From: Myxococcaceae bacterium
GTDB taxonomy: Bacteria; Myxococcota; Myxococcia; Myxococcales; Myxococcaceae
NCBI GenBank assembly: GCA_016793095.1
Contig: JAEUJQ010000072.1
Coordinates: 42,200 to 106,199, forward strand
Direction of reading: 5' to 3'
Length of the DNA stretch: 64,000 bases
Below are positions 53,679 to 62,180 of the stretch, piece by piece (position 1 is the first letter of the stretch; every line of letters begins with the position of its first letter). Below the pieces are notes generated by a model. That model was not told the origin of the DNA. It was given only the letters and a program-made list of their open reading frames with translations, and did no database searches. Both the position numbers and the translations under genes were made by a program.

Positions 53679-54818
53679 TCAGAACGGGGTGTCTCGTGTC
53701 CACCGTGGACCCTCTGGAGAGCCGCCATCCCTCAGCACACCGTGCTGTCCCGAGGCCGAGGAGTCGATCGCGCTGAGGCCCTGGCCCTCGTCGAAGTGAA
53801 GGAGCAGAACGGTGTCGGGGTCGGGGCTGAACGGGCTGGCCGGCCTGGAGAAGCCGCCGTCGTAGCGGACGACCTGGGAGAGGCGGACCTCGTCCATCCA
53901 CCCTGAGTAGCCCGTGCCGGGTGGAACGGCGTCGTGCTTCTCTGCACCGAAGACGAGGAAGGGATCGGAGTTCGGCCACGCCGTCGAGCGTCCCGTGCGG
54001 TACGAGAGGTCCCCCGTCGCGCCGGTGATGGTGCGGTCGAGCCGGCCGTCGAGGAAGAGCTGCTGCCGGCCATCGCTCGCGCGGCGCGTGACGGCGACAT
54101 GGTGCCAGCCACCATCGGTGATGGAGGTGGCTCCGCAGAGCGTGGCACCGCTGTTGAGCACCTCGACCCCGAACGCCACCCGGCCGCCATTGAGCGACAG
54201 GCCGTAGTCGCCGAGGTCGCCGGCGCCGTAGATGTCCCGGTCCGCGAAGATGTTGCCGTTGATCCACCCCGCGCCGCCCGTTCCGCAGGAGTCGAGTGGG
54301 TTCTCAGCCGCGGTCGCCTTGAGCCAGAGCTCGAGCGTGAAGTCGCCGCCGATGTTGACCGGCCCCTGATCAGCACGAACCTTGACGCGGTCCAGGTCGT
54401 TGCGCTGCGTCCCGAAGAAGCGGAGCGAGAATCCGCCATCCGTTGATGGTGAGCCACCACCGACGGAGCCACCACCGACGGAGCCACCACCGACGGAGCC
54501 ACCGCCGACTGAGCCACCGCCGACGGAGCCACCGCCGGCCGAGCCACCACCGACGGAGCCACCACCGACGGAGCCACCACCGGCCGAGCCACCACCGGCG
54601 GAGCCACCGCCGACGGAGCCACCACCGACGGAGCCACCGCCGGCCGAGCCACCACCGGCCGAGCCACCACCGGCGGAGCCACCGCCGACGGAGCCACCGC
54701 CGACGGAGCCACCGCCGACGGAGCCACCACCGCCAGCACCTGCATCGACGCCGGCCCCCGACCCACAGCCGAACGTGAACACCAGAGCAACGGCAAGCTG
54801 CGCGAGTCGCTGGTCCAT
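53679..54818 (-). CDS. LamG-domain lipoprotein with long GGGS-type linker
   Basis: A 379-residue lipoprotein: signal peptide with lipobox FTFGC (Cys18), then a linker of about 19 Gly-Gly-Gly-Ser units interspersed with Val or Ala. A LamG/concanavalin-type lectin domain occupies roughly 160-360. It has FTLELWLKATAAENP, GWHHVAVTRRASDGRQQLFL, DGRLDRTITGATGDL and SGWMDEVRLSQVVRY, the classic strand signature. Probably displays a carbohydrate- or protein-binding lectin at the surface on a flexible stalk. The ATG at 54818 is used; a longer start at 54893 would translate through an 18-bp repeat. Confidence 0.9.
   Translation of the reverse strand: MDQRLAQLAVALVFTFGCGSGAGVDAGAGGGGSVGGGSVGGGSVGGGSAGGGSAGGGSAGGGSVGGGSVGGGSAGGGSAGGGSVGGGSVGGGSAGGGSVGGGSVGGGSVGGGSVGGGSVGGGSPSTDGGFSLRFFGTQRNDLDRVKVRADQGPVNIGGDFTLELWLKATAAENPLDSCGTGGAGWINGNIFADRDIYGAGDLGDYGLSLNGGRVAFGVEVLNSGATLCGATSITDGGWHHVAVTRRASDGRQQLFLDGRLDRTITGATGDLSYRTGRSTAWPNSDPFLVFGAEKHDAVPPGTGYSGWMDEVRLSQVVRYDGGFSRPASPFSPDPDTVLLLHFDEGQGLSAIDSSASGQHGVLRDGGSPEGPRWTRDTPF
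54451..54735 (-). repeat. 15-bp tandem repeat encoding the GGGS linker
   Basis: About 19 units of a 15-bp motif (plus-strand GAGCCACCRCCGRCS) run without spacers and encode GGGSV or GGGSA. Sequence differences are confined to a few positions, so units were homogenised recently. Copy number probably varies between strains and sets stalk length. Confidence 0.9.
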
Positions 54819-54877
54819 CGCCCTGATGGTCGCGCACCTGCCGGGAGGGGTCACGCGGATTGAGGTTCTCACCACAA

Positions 54878-54927
54878 TGTCACCAACGGTCACATCTACC
54901 GACCGGGAAAGTGACCAGCGGAAACAT
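54878..54927. repeat. dispersed 18-bp near-palindrome, pair 5
   Basis: TGTCACCAACGGTCACAT at 54878-54895 and AGTGACCAGCGGAAACAT at 54910-54927, spaced 32 bases. They sit in the 307-base divergent gap between the LamG gene and the carotenoid-hydratase-like gene. The rest of 54819-55125 shows no supported gene. Confidence 0.8.
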
Positions 54928-55125
54928 CAGACCCCGGGAGGCCCTTCTCATGAAATGAGAAGCGCGCGTCGGTTCGCTCGGCGTAACCACGCGGATCTCC
55001 GCCAGTGACGGAACTGCCACCGGTGGGACGAAGGGGGGTTGCGCGCCGAACGCCCTCCACGTGTTGACCTCAGGGCGGAGGCTGGCCCACTCTCCGCACC
55101 CGTCCCAATCTGCTTCGAGGGTGTG

Positions 55126-56172
55126 ATGTCGACGAACACCGGTGAGACCCAGCTTCCGCTGTCCGAGGTCGGCGTCCGCGAGGCCATCCTCCCGTACCTG
55201 CGCGCGGGTTGGCGGGCCATGGGCGAGGACCTGCCGGCGTGGCTCTTCTTCTGGAACGCCTGTCTCCTCCTCAACACCTCGTTGACGAACCTCTCTCCGG
55301 CACGTCCTGACTTCGCGCCCACCATCGTCTTCCCGATGGCCGTCTTCGTGCTCTTCACCACCGTGCGTGCACTGAAGTCGAGCCGCGTGCGCTTCCCAAA
55401 GCTCGCCCTGGTCGTGCCTGTCGCGATGGCGCTCGGACTCCCCACTGTCAACCTGCTCTGGCACACCCCGTCGCCCCTCGAGGTAGCGACCCTCCGCACG
55501 GTCTACGAGCTCTCGAACTTCCTCTGGGCTGCTCTCCTCATTCGCTACTTCTGGAAGCGTGAGAAGACGTTGCTCGCGTTCTTCTTCGGCGTCGCGCTCG
55601 TCTACGGCGCGGTGCTCGAGAACGGCGGCATCGTGCTCGGCTTCTTCGACGAGCAGAACCTGAGCGCCACCATGGTGAAGCCCTTCGTCGCGCCAGTCGC
55701 GACGATGATCGGCTGGTGCGTGGTGCTGGGCATGGCGACGCACCTCGTCTGGCGCCTTCGCGAGTGGTTGCCGTGGATGAAGCGGCGCGCGCTCCTGTCG
55801 GCCGTGCTGGTCGGCGTCTTCGCGACCATGCTCGACCTGCAGATCGACCCCATCGCGACGCTCACCGGCTGCTGGGTGTGGCACGAGACCCTGCCCCCCT
55901 GGTTCCACGGTGTTCCGCTGGTGAACTTCGTCGCGTGGCTGTGCGCGCTGATTCCCTTCGCCTGGGTGATGTTCCGTCTCCAGGACCGGGTGGGCGTCGT
56001 CGATGCGGGGCCGTGGAATCGCCGGCAGCTCGGAGCCGCGCTGCTCGCCGTTCCCTACGCGCTCGTCATCGCGCTCATCGCCTTCATGACGTCGATGGCG
56101 CTGCTCGAGGGCGTCACCGGCCCATCGTGGAACCTGCTCGCTGACTTCACCATGAGCCTCGTGCGGCTCTGA
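55126..56172 (+). CDS. CruF-like carotenoid biosynthesis membrane protein
   Basis: A 348-residue integral membrane protein with about eight helices. It matches the carotenoid synthesis (DUF422/Caroten_synth) family, which includes bisanhydrobacterioruberin hydratase and CruF gamma-carotene 1'-hydroxylase. Family landmarks are NRLTxGP-like GAVLENGGIVLGFFDEQN, MLDLQIDPIATLTGCWVWH and GVPLVNFVAWLCALIPF, the conserved Asp-Pro-Trp-Gly-Pro-Asn positions. It may add water across a carotenoid end double bond. The CrtI-type gene at 11.7 kb could act in the same broad pathway but is 40 kb away. Confidence 0.85.
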   Translation: MSTNTGETQLPLSEVGVREAILPYLRAGWRAMGEDLPAWLFFWNACLLLNTSLTNLSPARPDFAPTIVFPMAVFVLFTTVRALKSSRVRFPKLALVVPVAMALGLPTVNLLWHTPSPLEVATLRTVYELSNFLWAALLIRYFWKREKTLLAFFFGVALVYGAVLENGGIVLGFFDEQNLSATMVKPFVAPVATMIGWCVVLGMATHLVWRLREWLPWMKRRALLSAVLVGVFATMLDLQIDPIATLTGCWVWHETLPPWFHGVPLVNFVAWLCALIPFAWVMFRLQDRVGVVDAGPWNRRQLGAALLAVPYALVIALIAFMTSMALLEGVTGPSWNLLADFTMSLVRL

Positions 56173-56307
56173 CGATCTCTGCTGCCTCACCGAGTGGGCG
56201 CCCACCGAGGTGAAGCACTTCACGGCCTTCTACCGGTCCCTGCGCGGCCATCGATGCGATGAACCCGAACCGCGCGAGCCAGAGACAGCCCGGGTCGTCG
56301 AACCCCT

Positions 56308-56446
56308 CTTCAAGCTCGAGAGCGCCGGCCGCGGCAGCACCGGCGGCTTGCCGTACTCGTCACGCGCGGTTCAGCTCGAGCGGCTTCACCAGCACCGGGG
56401 GCGCTACCGCCGACACGTTCTGACCAGACTGCTCGGTGTTGAGCAG
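56308..56446 (-). pseudogene. truncated second copy of the TldE-like 3' end
   Basis: This 139-bp segment is a diverged direct copy of 56457-56599, the 3' end of the TldE-like gene. On the minus strand it reads LLNTEQSGQNVSAVAPPVLV, then a two-base loss relative to the intact gene gives a premature stop. Intact counterpart: LLNTEQFGQNVSAVAPSVLV. No upstream part of a third gene remains. It lies directly downstream of the intact gene; 56173-56307 otherwise shows nothing supported. Confidence 0.85.
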
Positions 56447-56450
56447 GCGG

Positions 56451-58124
56451 TCAGGGCTTCAAGCTCGAGAGCGCCGGCCGCGGCAGCACAGGGGGCTTGC
56501 CGTAGTCGTCACGCGCGCGGTTCAGCTCGAGCAGCTTCACCAGCACCGAGGGCGCTACCGCCGACACGTTCTGACCAAACTGCTCGGTGTTGAGCAGCGT
56601 CGGGTCGTCGCCCATGCCGACGATGTCCTTCAAGACGCGCTGGCTCGTGGGCTTGAAGCCGTACCCGCGCACCAGCTCCTCACGCCCATCGGCGTACACG
56701 CGATGCACCAGCAGCGGCAGGTTCGGCAACGTCACGGTGGAGCCGTTCGGCCGGTCGTTCAGGTTCTGCGGCAGCACCGACACCATCAGGCCGAAGTCGC
56801 TGTCCTCTTCCTTCGCGAGCTCGACGAGGCGCTTCTTCAGCTCCGCGAGCTTCTGGGCTTGCGAGGTGGTGACGAAGAGGTTGCCGGTGGACGCCTGGCT
56901 CCCACGCGCGTGGCCATTGGAGGCCGCGAACGCTTTCGTGGGAATGCGCGACATGAAGAAGCTCTGCAGCACGCCCTCCTTCACCAGCATGATGGGCTTC
57001 GGCGACACCCCGTCGTCGTCCACCGGGTAATGCCCGAACAGGGGCAACGTGACGCCAGCCGGAGACGTCCAGGTCTTCTGCGTCGGGTCATCGACCGCCG
57101 CGACATGGCTCACCGTGACGTGCTTCCCGAGGCGCTCGGTGAGGCGGCCCTGCTGGCGCTGGCCCAGGTTCTCGCGGGGGAAGCTCAACGGGCCGGCCAG
57201 CGTGGCGAGGAAGAAGGTCGGGGCGGCTACTCCCGTGAAGAGCACGGGGCCGACGTAGTCCTCGGTCGCGGAGGGGGCGGCGAGCTTCTTCTCGAGCAAC
57301 GTCCACGTGTCCTTCACCGCGTCGAGCAGCGCCGCCTCGTCACCCAGCTCGGCCTCGGAGCGCCCCTGCTTCGTCCACTCCGCGCCCACGGGCATCCCGT
57401 CGGCCGCCTGGGCCTGCGCGTTCACCTTCAGCTCGAACTTCGTCTCGCAGAACCGGTGCTTCGCGCCATCGCTTGCGACGAAGCGCTGGCACATGTGCCG
57501 GGACCGCAGCGACACCGTGCACGCGTGCGCCTTCATCGAGGCGCGGCACGCGGCCGAGGCTTTCTTGACCCGGTTCGCCCAGGCGTCGGCGTCGATGGAC
57601 GGCGGCTGCTCGCGGGGCAGCAACACCGTCTCGGGCGTCACCTTGCTCCAGTCGGCGATGACCTCCTTCACCTGGTTCGCCTGAAGGAAGGCGCGCTTGC
57701 GCGCGATGCCCTCGACCGCCGACTTGTAGTTCGAGTCGAACGAGAGCCAGAGCGCCCGGCGAATGGCGTCGAGGTCTTCCTCGGCGGGGAACCGGCCGCG
57801 CCCTCCGAAGCCGAAGTCGAAGCCGCCGCCCGAGAAGTTCGTGTTGTCGAACGTCTCGCTGCCCACGCGCACCGAGGTGTCGATGGACAACGAGCGGCCT
57901 CCGCCCGGCGCGTACAAGGCGCCGAGGTTCGCCGCGACGTTCAGCTCGTCCTCCACCGTGACGTAGCAGCGCGCGTAGTACGGCTTCTCGGGCTTCGACT
58001 CACCCGACGGCGGCATCGAGAGCGTCATCGCCCGCTTCAGCTCCGCCTCCATCACGCCCATGACCGCGTCGTCGTCCTTGCCGGTTGGAGCCGCAGCGAA
58101 CACCAGCGCGAGGAGCAGAGTCAT
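56451..58124 (-). CDS. exported TldE/PmbA-like protein lacking the zinc motif
   Basis: A 557-residue member of the TldD/PmbA superfamily with a short signal peptide (MTLLLALVFAAAP). It aligns along its length with the upstream TldD-like gene. Shared blocks are VGPVLFTGVAAPTFF, VLQSFFMSRIPTKAFAASNG and LVHRVYADGREELVRGYGF. At the metal site HExxxH is replaced by LATLAG (306-311), so it cannot bind zinc. In E. coli TldE likewise lacks the motif and pairs with TldD. The start overlaps the TldD-like stop by four bases (ATGA), indicating coupled synthesis of a heterodimer. Confidence 0.9.
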   Translation of the reverse strand: MTLLLALVFAAAPTGKDDDAVMGVMEAELKRAMTLSMPPSGESKPEKPYYARCYVTVEDELNVAANLGALYAPGGGRSLSIDTSVRVGSETFDNTNFSGGGFDFGFGGRGRFPAEEDLDAIRRALWLSFDSNYKSAVEGIARKRAFLQANQVKEVIADWSKVTPETVLLPREQPPSIDADAWANRVKKASAACRASMKAHACTVSLRSRHMCQRFVASDGAKHRFCETKFELKVNAQAQAADGMPVGAEWTKQGRSEAELGDEAALLDAVKDTWTLLEKKLAAPSATEDYVGPVLFTGVAAPTFFLATLAGPLSFPRENLGQRQQGRLTERLGKHVTVSHVAAVDDPTQKTWTSPAGVTLPLFGHYPVDDDGVSPKPIMLVKEGVLQSFFMSRIPTKAFAASNGHARGSQASTGNLFVTTSQAQKLAELKKRLVELAKEEDSDFGLMVSVLPQNLNDRPNGSTVTLPNLPLLVHRVYADGREELVRGYGFKPTSQRVLKDIVGMGDDPTLLNTEQFGQNVSAVAPSVLVKLLELNRARDDYGKPPVLPRPALSSLKP

Positions 58125-59851
58125 CGCGCACCTCCCTTCGCGGGCGCGGCGGCTGGGGCTGACAGCGGAGGCGGCGGCAACAGCGGACCGCGCTCGTGCC
58201 CCTTCGCCTTCCGCTCGACCTCGAGATCGCTGATGAGCAGGCTCGGCGCGATGGCCGACACGGGCACCCAGCCGGACTCGGCACCACAGAAGCCGTTGAA
58301 GACCTTCGCGTCGTCACCGGTCACGAGGATCCGCTCGAACGACGCGATGGGCGTCCCCACCAGGTCCACCCCACGCACGAGCTCGTCGGGCCGGCCGTCC
58401 GCATACACGCGGTAGACGATCTGCGGAATCACCTTGAAGGCCTGCGGCGCACCCCCGGCGCGCGTGTTGGTGAAGCCTCCAGAGATCTCCTCGAAGACGA
58501 GCCCGTACGGCTTGCCGCGCTTCTTCACCTCGTCGAGCAGCGTCGCGCGCAGCTGGTCCCACGGGAGCTGCTTCGACGACTCGATGATGAGGTTCCCCTG
58601 TCGGGCCACCGGCTTGAGCCCCGGCTGCGCCCGCCCGTGCCCGTTCGACGTCGGGAAGCCCTTGATGGGCGAGCGGCTCTGCAGGAACGACTTGAGCACG
58701 CCCTTCTCGACCAGGTTCACCTTCTGGGCCGGCTGGCCCTCTTCGTCGAAGAGATAGAAGCCGTTCAGCGGCAGGTCGCCCCACTTCGTGCGCGTCGGGT
58801 CGTCGGTGACGCTGATGAAGTCGGGGACGATCTGCTGGCCCACCTTCCTGGTGAACGTCTTTCCCTCGTCGGCGTCCTTCTGCCGGTGCCCCTCGATGCG
58901 GTGCCCGAAGATCTCGTGGAAGAACACACCCGCGGCGCGGTGCGTGATGATGGCGGGCCCGACGTAGGGCTCGATGGCAGGCGCGGCGCGCAGGGCCTCG
59001 AGCCGCTCGATCGCACGCGCGACGCGCTTCTCGAACTCAGCCTCCGTCGGCAGAGCATCGGGCGAGGTGGCCTCGACGGCGTCGTAGAAGTCGAGCTCCA
59101 TGCCGTCGTCGGCGCGTACCGTGCCCCAGACGCCGAGGCGCGCGAAGAAGCGGGGCTCGCGAAGCTTCGCGCCCTCGGAGTCGATGAAGTAGTGCGTCAT
59201 CGAGCTCACCTGCATCGACACCGAAGAGCGGAGAACGAGCGGGTGGCTCTTGAAGGCCGCGGACAGGCGCTTGAGGCGGGCTTCCCAGGCGTCGCGGTCG
59301 AGCACGTCGGCCAGCGGCTTCGCCCGCGCCTCGAGGCGTTGGTGGGGCTTGTCGGTGGAGAAGTCCGGCGCTTTGTCCTCTTCGGCGGCCTTCACGGCGA
59401 CGTTGGCGCGCACCTTGAGCAGGTCCTTCGTCGCGGAGCGGACCGCCTCGTCGGTCGCCTTCCACAGCGTGACCTCCAGCGCGCCCCGGTCGTCGTCGAT
59501 GGGCAGCGTGCGCCCCCCGCCTCCGAAGTCGAAGTCGAAGCTGCCGCGCACCTTGTGGGTGTTGTCGAGGTCACGCGTGCCGACGCGGGCGATGATGTCG
59601 AGCAGTCGAACGCGCCCCGTCAACCGGCCGCGGCGTGATGCCTGGCCCTCGAGCGCGCCGAAGCTGGCCGAGGCGCTCCAGGCCTCGCCGTCGGTGACAC
59701 GGTACGAGAGGTAGTAGAGTGGAGCGTCCTTCTCGCCCGGCAGACCTTTCTTGCTTCGCGCCAGCTCGGCGGTGAGCGCGTCGAGCAGGATGTCGGGAGC
59801 GGCAGGAGCGACAGGCGCGGTGAGGGTCAGCGCGAGCAGTGCAGTCAGCAT
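58121..59851 (-). CDS. exported TldD-like zinc metallopeptidase
   Basis: A 576-residue TldD/PmbA-family peptidase with a signal peptide (MLTALLALTLTAPVAPAAP). The zinc motif is HEIFGH (312-317), followed by RIEGHRQ, the family H-E-x3-H pattern. Other blocks are VLKSFLQSRSPIKGFPTSNG, GNLIIESSK and VIPQIVYRVYADG. E. coli TldD is cytosolic and works with TldE on microcin B17 and CcdA; here both partners carry export signals and N-terminal extensions. The ATG at 59851 is chosen because the signal peptide starts there; the frame stays open upstream. Substrate unknown. Confidence 0.92.
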   Translation of the reverse strand: MLTALLALTLTAPVAPAAPDILLDALTAELARSKKGLPGEKDAPLYYLSYRVTDGEAWSASASFGALEGQASRRGRLTGRVRLLDIIARVGTRDLDNTHKVRGSFDFDFGGGGRTLPIDDDRGALEVTLWKATDEAVRSATKDLLKVRANVAVKAAEEDKAPDFSTDKPHQRLEARAKPLADVLDRDAWEARLKRLSAAFKSHPLVLRSSVSMQVSSMTHYFIDSEGAKLREPRFFARLGVWGTVRADDGMELDFYDAVEATSPDALPTEAEFEKRVARAIERLEALRAAPAIEPYVGPAIITHRAAGVFFHEIFGHRIEGHRQKDADEGKTFTRKVGQQIVPDFISVTDDPTRTKWGDLPLNGFYLFDEEGQPAQKVNLVEKGVLKSFLQSRSPIKGFPTSNGHGRAQPGLKPVARQGNLIIESSKQLPWDQLRATLLDEVKKRGKPYGLVFEEISGGFTNTRAGGAPQAFKVIPQIVYRVYADGRPDELVRGVDLVGTPIASFERILVTGDDAKVFNGFCGAESGWVPVSAIAPSLLISDLEVERKAKGHERGPLLPPPPLSAPAAAPAKGGAR

Positions 59852-60144
59852 GTGCGCCGCACCATAATCACGTGAAGGGCCTCCACAGGGCGAAAGATGA
59901 CTCCAGATGGACAGGTGCAGGCTCCCACTCCGGAGCGCCCCACTCGACAGATGACGTCTGCGCGACGACTCAGGGGAGCGCACGCACCGCGACTGCCGGG
60001 GCCTGCTAAGAGAAGAGCCGACGTGCTCCGCGAAGACCCAGCCCCGACCGCCCGCAGGTCGATTCAGGAGAGGCGACCGCGAGCCCACGCAAGGGCGCGC
60101 CTCCAGACGGCGCGGAACGCGTTCACCACCAGGAGTGGGCGCCG

Positions 60145-61314
60145 ATGACGAAGCGGCCGCTGGTGTTGCTCCTCGCGCTCTTCCTCGTGGGCCTCGCGGG
60201 CTATGGCGTTCGTCGGCACCTGCGCAAGCGGCAGCTCGTCGAGCAGGGACAGTCGGTGGAGCCCGCCGCGATGGCCGCGGCGTACCACCGCGGTGCGCCG
60301 CCCTGCCTTCGGTACCCACCCGAGTCCACCGAGCCTTTCACCGTCTTCGCGGCCGCCGCGGAGCGCCTCGACGAGGCGGGCGTCGGGAGCGACGACCTGT
60401 CCGACGTGGTCGGGCACTTCCTCATCGTCCATCGCGAGCGGGAAGCCGGCCTGCACGCACAGAGCAGCGTGGACGAGTACCTCGTGCAGCTCGGCGAGAA
60501 GCAGTCCGACCCGCTGGCGAGGGTGGCGTTCTGGCTTCAACGGGACCTCCTCCGGGAGCGGCTGGAGAAGGTCGTCGGCGACGCGAACGGGGCCATCGTC
60601 GAGCACGAGGTCCGGGGGGAGGAGCGATGGCGCGCGCTGCCGGAGGCGAGCCGTCGCGCGCTCTCGGCGCTCGACGAAGAGGCACCGCTGCTGCTCGAGG
60701 TGTCGCGGCTCCTCCGGCTGCGCGACGCGTTGAGGCCGCTCACGACCCGGCGGCGAGCGAAGGCGCTCGCAGCGCGCGCGCAGGCGGCGCTTCAGGCGCG
60801 CCCCGAGTTCCCGGTGCGGCTGGCCGACCTGCAGCTGAAGGAGTCGGAGCGCACGGACGCGTGGGGCCGCGACTTCGACCTCTCAGCGGTGGGCGCCACC
60901 GTCGAGGTGAAGTCCCTCGGCGCTGACGACCTCACTGACGAGGACGACGTCGTGGAGCGAGCGGGGACTGACGGCGTGGCGACCGAGGGCTCGCCGTGTG
61001 GCGCGCTCGGCGCGACCTTCCTGCTCCGCCGCGGAGAGCTGCCTGCCCAGCTCGACCCTGGAACCCACCTCATCCCTGCGATGAAGAATGGCCGTGCCTC
61101 AGGCTTCAAGCTGTTCGGCATCAAGAAGGGCCTGATTGCGGAGCGCGTCGGGCTCTGCAACGGCGATGTGCTTCGCTCCGTCAACGGCGTGGAGCTCTCG
61201 ACGCCGGACAAGGCGCTCGAGGTGTACAGCCGCGTGAAGAACTCGAAGCAGGTGGTCCTGACGGTGGAGCGCCGCGGAGTCGAGGGCGAGCTCACCATCG
61301 AGCTGCGGGACTGA
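60145..61314 (+). CDS. T2SS-like composite with GspG-type and GspC-type PDZ regions
   Basis: A 389-residue protein with one N-terminal transmembrane helix (PLVLLLALFLVGLAGYGV). The middle is helical. Around residue 240 a pseudopilin-like ending appears (ERTDAWGRDFDLSAVGATVE, VKSLGADDLTDEDD), resembling the DPWG...SLGADG calcium-binding tail of GspG. The C-terminal 100 residues match the GspC PDZ region: LIPAMKNGRASGFKLFGIKK, LCNGDVLRSVNGVELSTPDK and ALEVYSRVKNSKQVVLTVER. It may be an accessory inner-membrane factor of type II secretion. No other gsp genes are in the window. Divergent from the TldD-like gene across 293 bases with no supported gene. Confidence 0.82.
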   Translation: MTKRPLVLLLALFLVGLAGYGVRRHLRKRQLVEQGQSVEPAAMAAAYHRGAPPCLRYPPESTEPFTVFAAAAERLDEAGVGSDDLSDVVGHFLIVHREREAGLHAQSSVDEYLVQLGEKQSDPLARVAFWLQRDLLRERLEKVVGDANGAIVEHEVRGEERWRALPEASRRALSALDEEAPLLLEVSRLLRLRDALRPLTTRRRAKALAARAQAALQARPEFPVRLADLQLKESERTDAWGRDFDLSAVGATVEVKSLGADDLTDEDDVVERAGTDGVATEGSPCGALGATFLLRRGELPAQLDPGTHLIPAMKNGRASGFKLFGIKKGLIAERVGLCNGDVLRSVNGVELSTPDKALEVYSRVKNSKQVVLTVERRGVEGELTIELRD

Positions 61315-61496
61315 ATCTCGAGGACGCACGGGCGGGTACGGGTCGCCTGGACCGCCGGCCTGCGGGCCCAGACGCTTCGACCTCGACCGGTGTCGCTTCC
61401 TCCGCGCCACGAGCGCGTCTCCCGCGGCACAACCGCGACACGCGATGTCGCCCACGTGCCTCGCGACGCCCGTCGTTCTGCGCTATCCGGGCGTGA

Positions 61497-62174
61497 ATGG
61501 CAGACAACCAGAGAGAGCCCTGGCTCCCTGACGTCCTTCAGGGACTGCCGACGAGGGTGTTGCTGCCGGAACCCTACGAGCCGCAGCGCGTGCAGTACCC
61601 GCTCGTCGTGTTCCTCCACGGAAGTGGTGAACGGGGCACCGACAACGTCGCGCAGCTCAAGAACGGCGCGCGCGCCTTCGAGGAGCCAGCCCTGCGCCAC
61701 CGCCACCCCTGCATCGTGGTGGCTCCGCAGTGCGACCGCGACGACACCTTCGGCGGCTCCTGGTACGGCGGGACGAGCCGCACGCAACGCCTCGTCGTCG
61801 CCCTCGTACGTGAGCTCTGCACCCGGCGGAGCGTCGATGCGCGGCGCGTCTCGCTCATCGGCTTCTCGATGGGCGCCATCGGGCTGTGGGACATCATCAG
61901 CCGACACCGCGACCTCTTCGCGGCCGCGGTCCCCATCGCTGGCGACCTCGAGCCGACGACGGCCCTCGACCTGCTGTCGTTTCCCCTCTGGGCCTTCCAT
62001 GGGGAGCACGACGAGCTGGTCTCGAACACGAACACCCGCGCCCTCTTCGCGCTCATGCAGCGCGTGGGCGGCGTCATGCGCTACACCGAGTTCCCAGGTG
62101 TCGGGCACGACTCCTGGAAGCAGGCCTTCGCGAGGAGGGACCTCTTCGACTGGCTGTTCGCCCAGCGACGCTGA
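61497..62174 (+). CDS. alpha/beta-hydrolase esterase
   Basis: A 225-residue cytosolic alpha/beta hydrolase of the phospholipase/carboxylesterase or LpqC-like type. The oxyanion region is LVVFLHGSGERGTDN, the nucleophile elbow SLIGFSMGAIGLW, the acid in FHGEHDELVSN and the His in FPGVGHDSWKQAF. All three catalytic residues are present in the expected order. It should hydrolyse carboxylic esters. It is convergent with the AbiEi/DUF559 gene; 61315-61496 shows no gene. Confidence 0.92.
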   Translation: MADNQREPWLPDVLQGLPTRVLLPEPYEPQRVQYPLVVFLHGSGERGTDNVAQLKNGARAFEEPALRHRHPCIVVAPQCDRDDTFGGSWYGGTSRTQRLVVALVRELCTRRSVDARRVSLIGFSMGAIGLWDIISRHRDLFAAAVPIAGDLEPTTALDLLSFPLWAFHGEHDELVSNTNTRALFALMQRVGGVMRYTEFPGVGHDSWKQAFARRDLFDWLFAQRR

Positions 62175-62180
62175 GGGACC

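Noticed and set aside
54451..54735. Possible CRISPR array or satellite
   Set aside because: The 15-bp units are contiguous with no spacers and encode an in-frame Gly-Ser linker.
59851..60319. Longer start for the TldD-like protein
   Set aside because: The upstream sequence is Arg/Pro/Ser-rich and overlaps the divergent gene; a good signal peptide starts at 59851.
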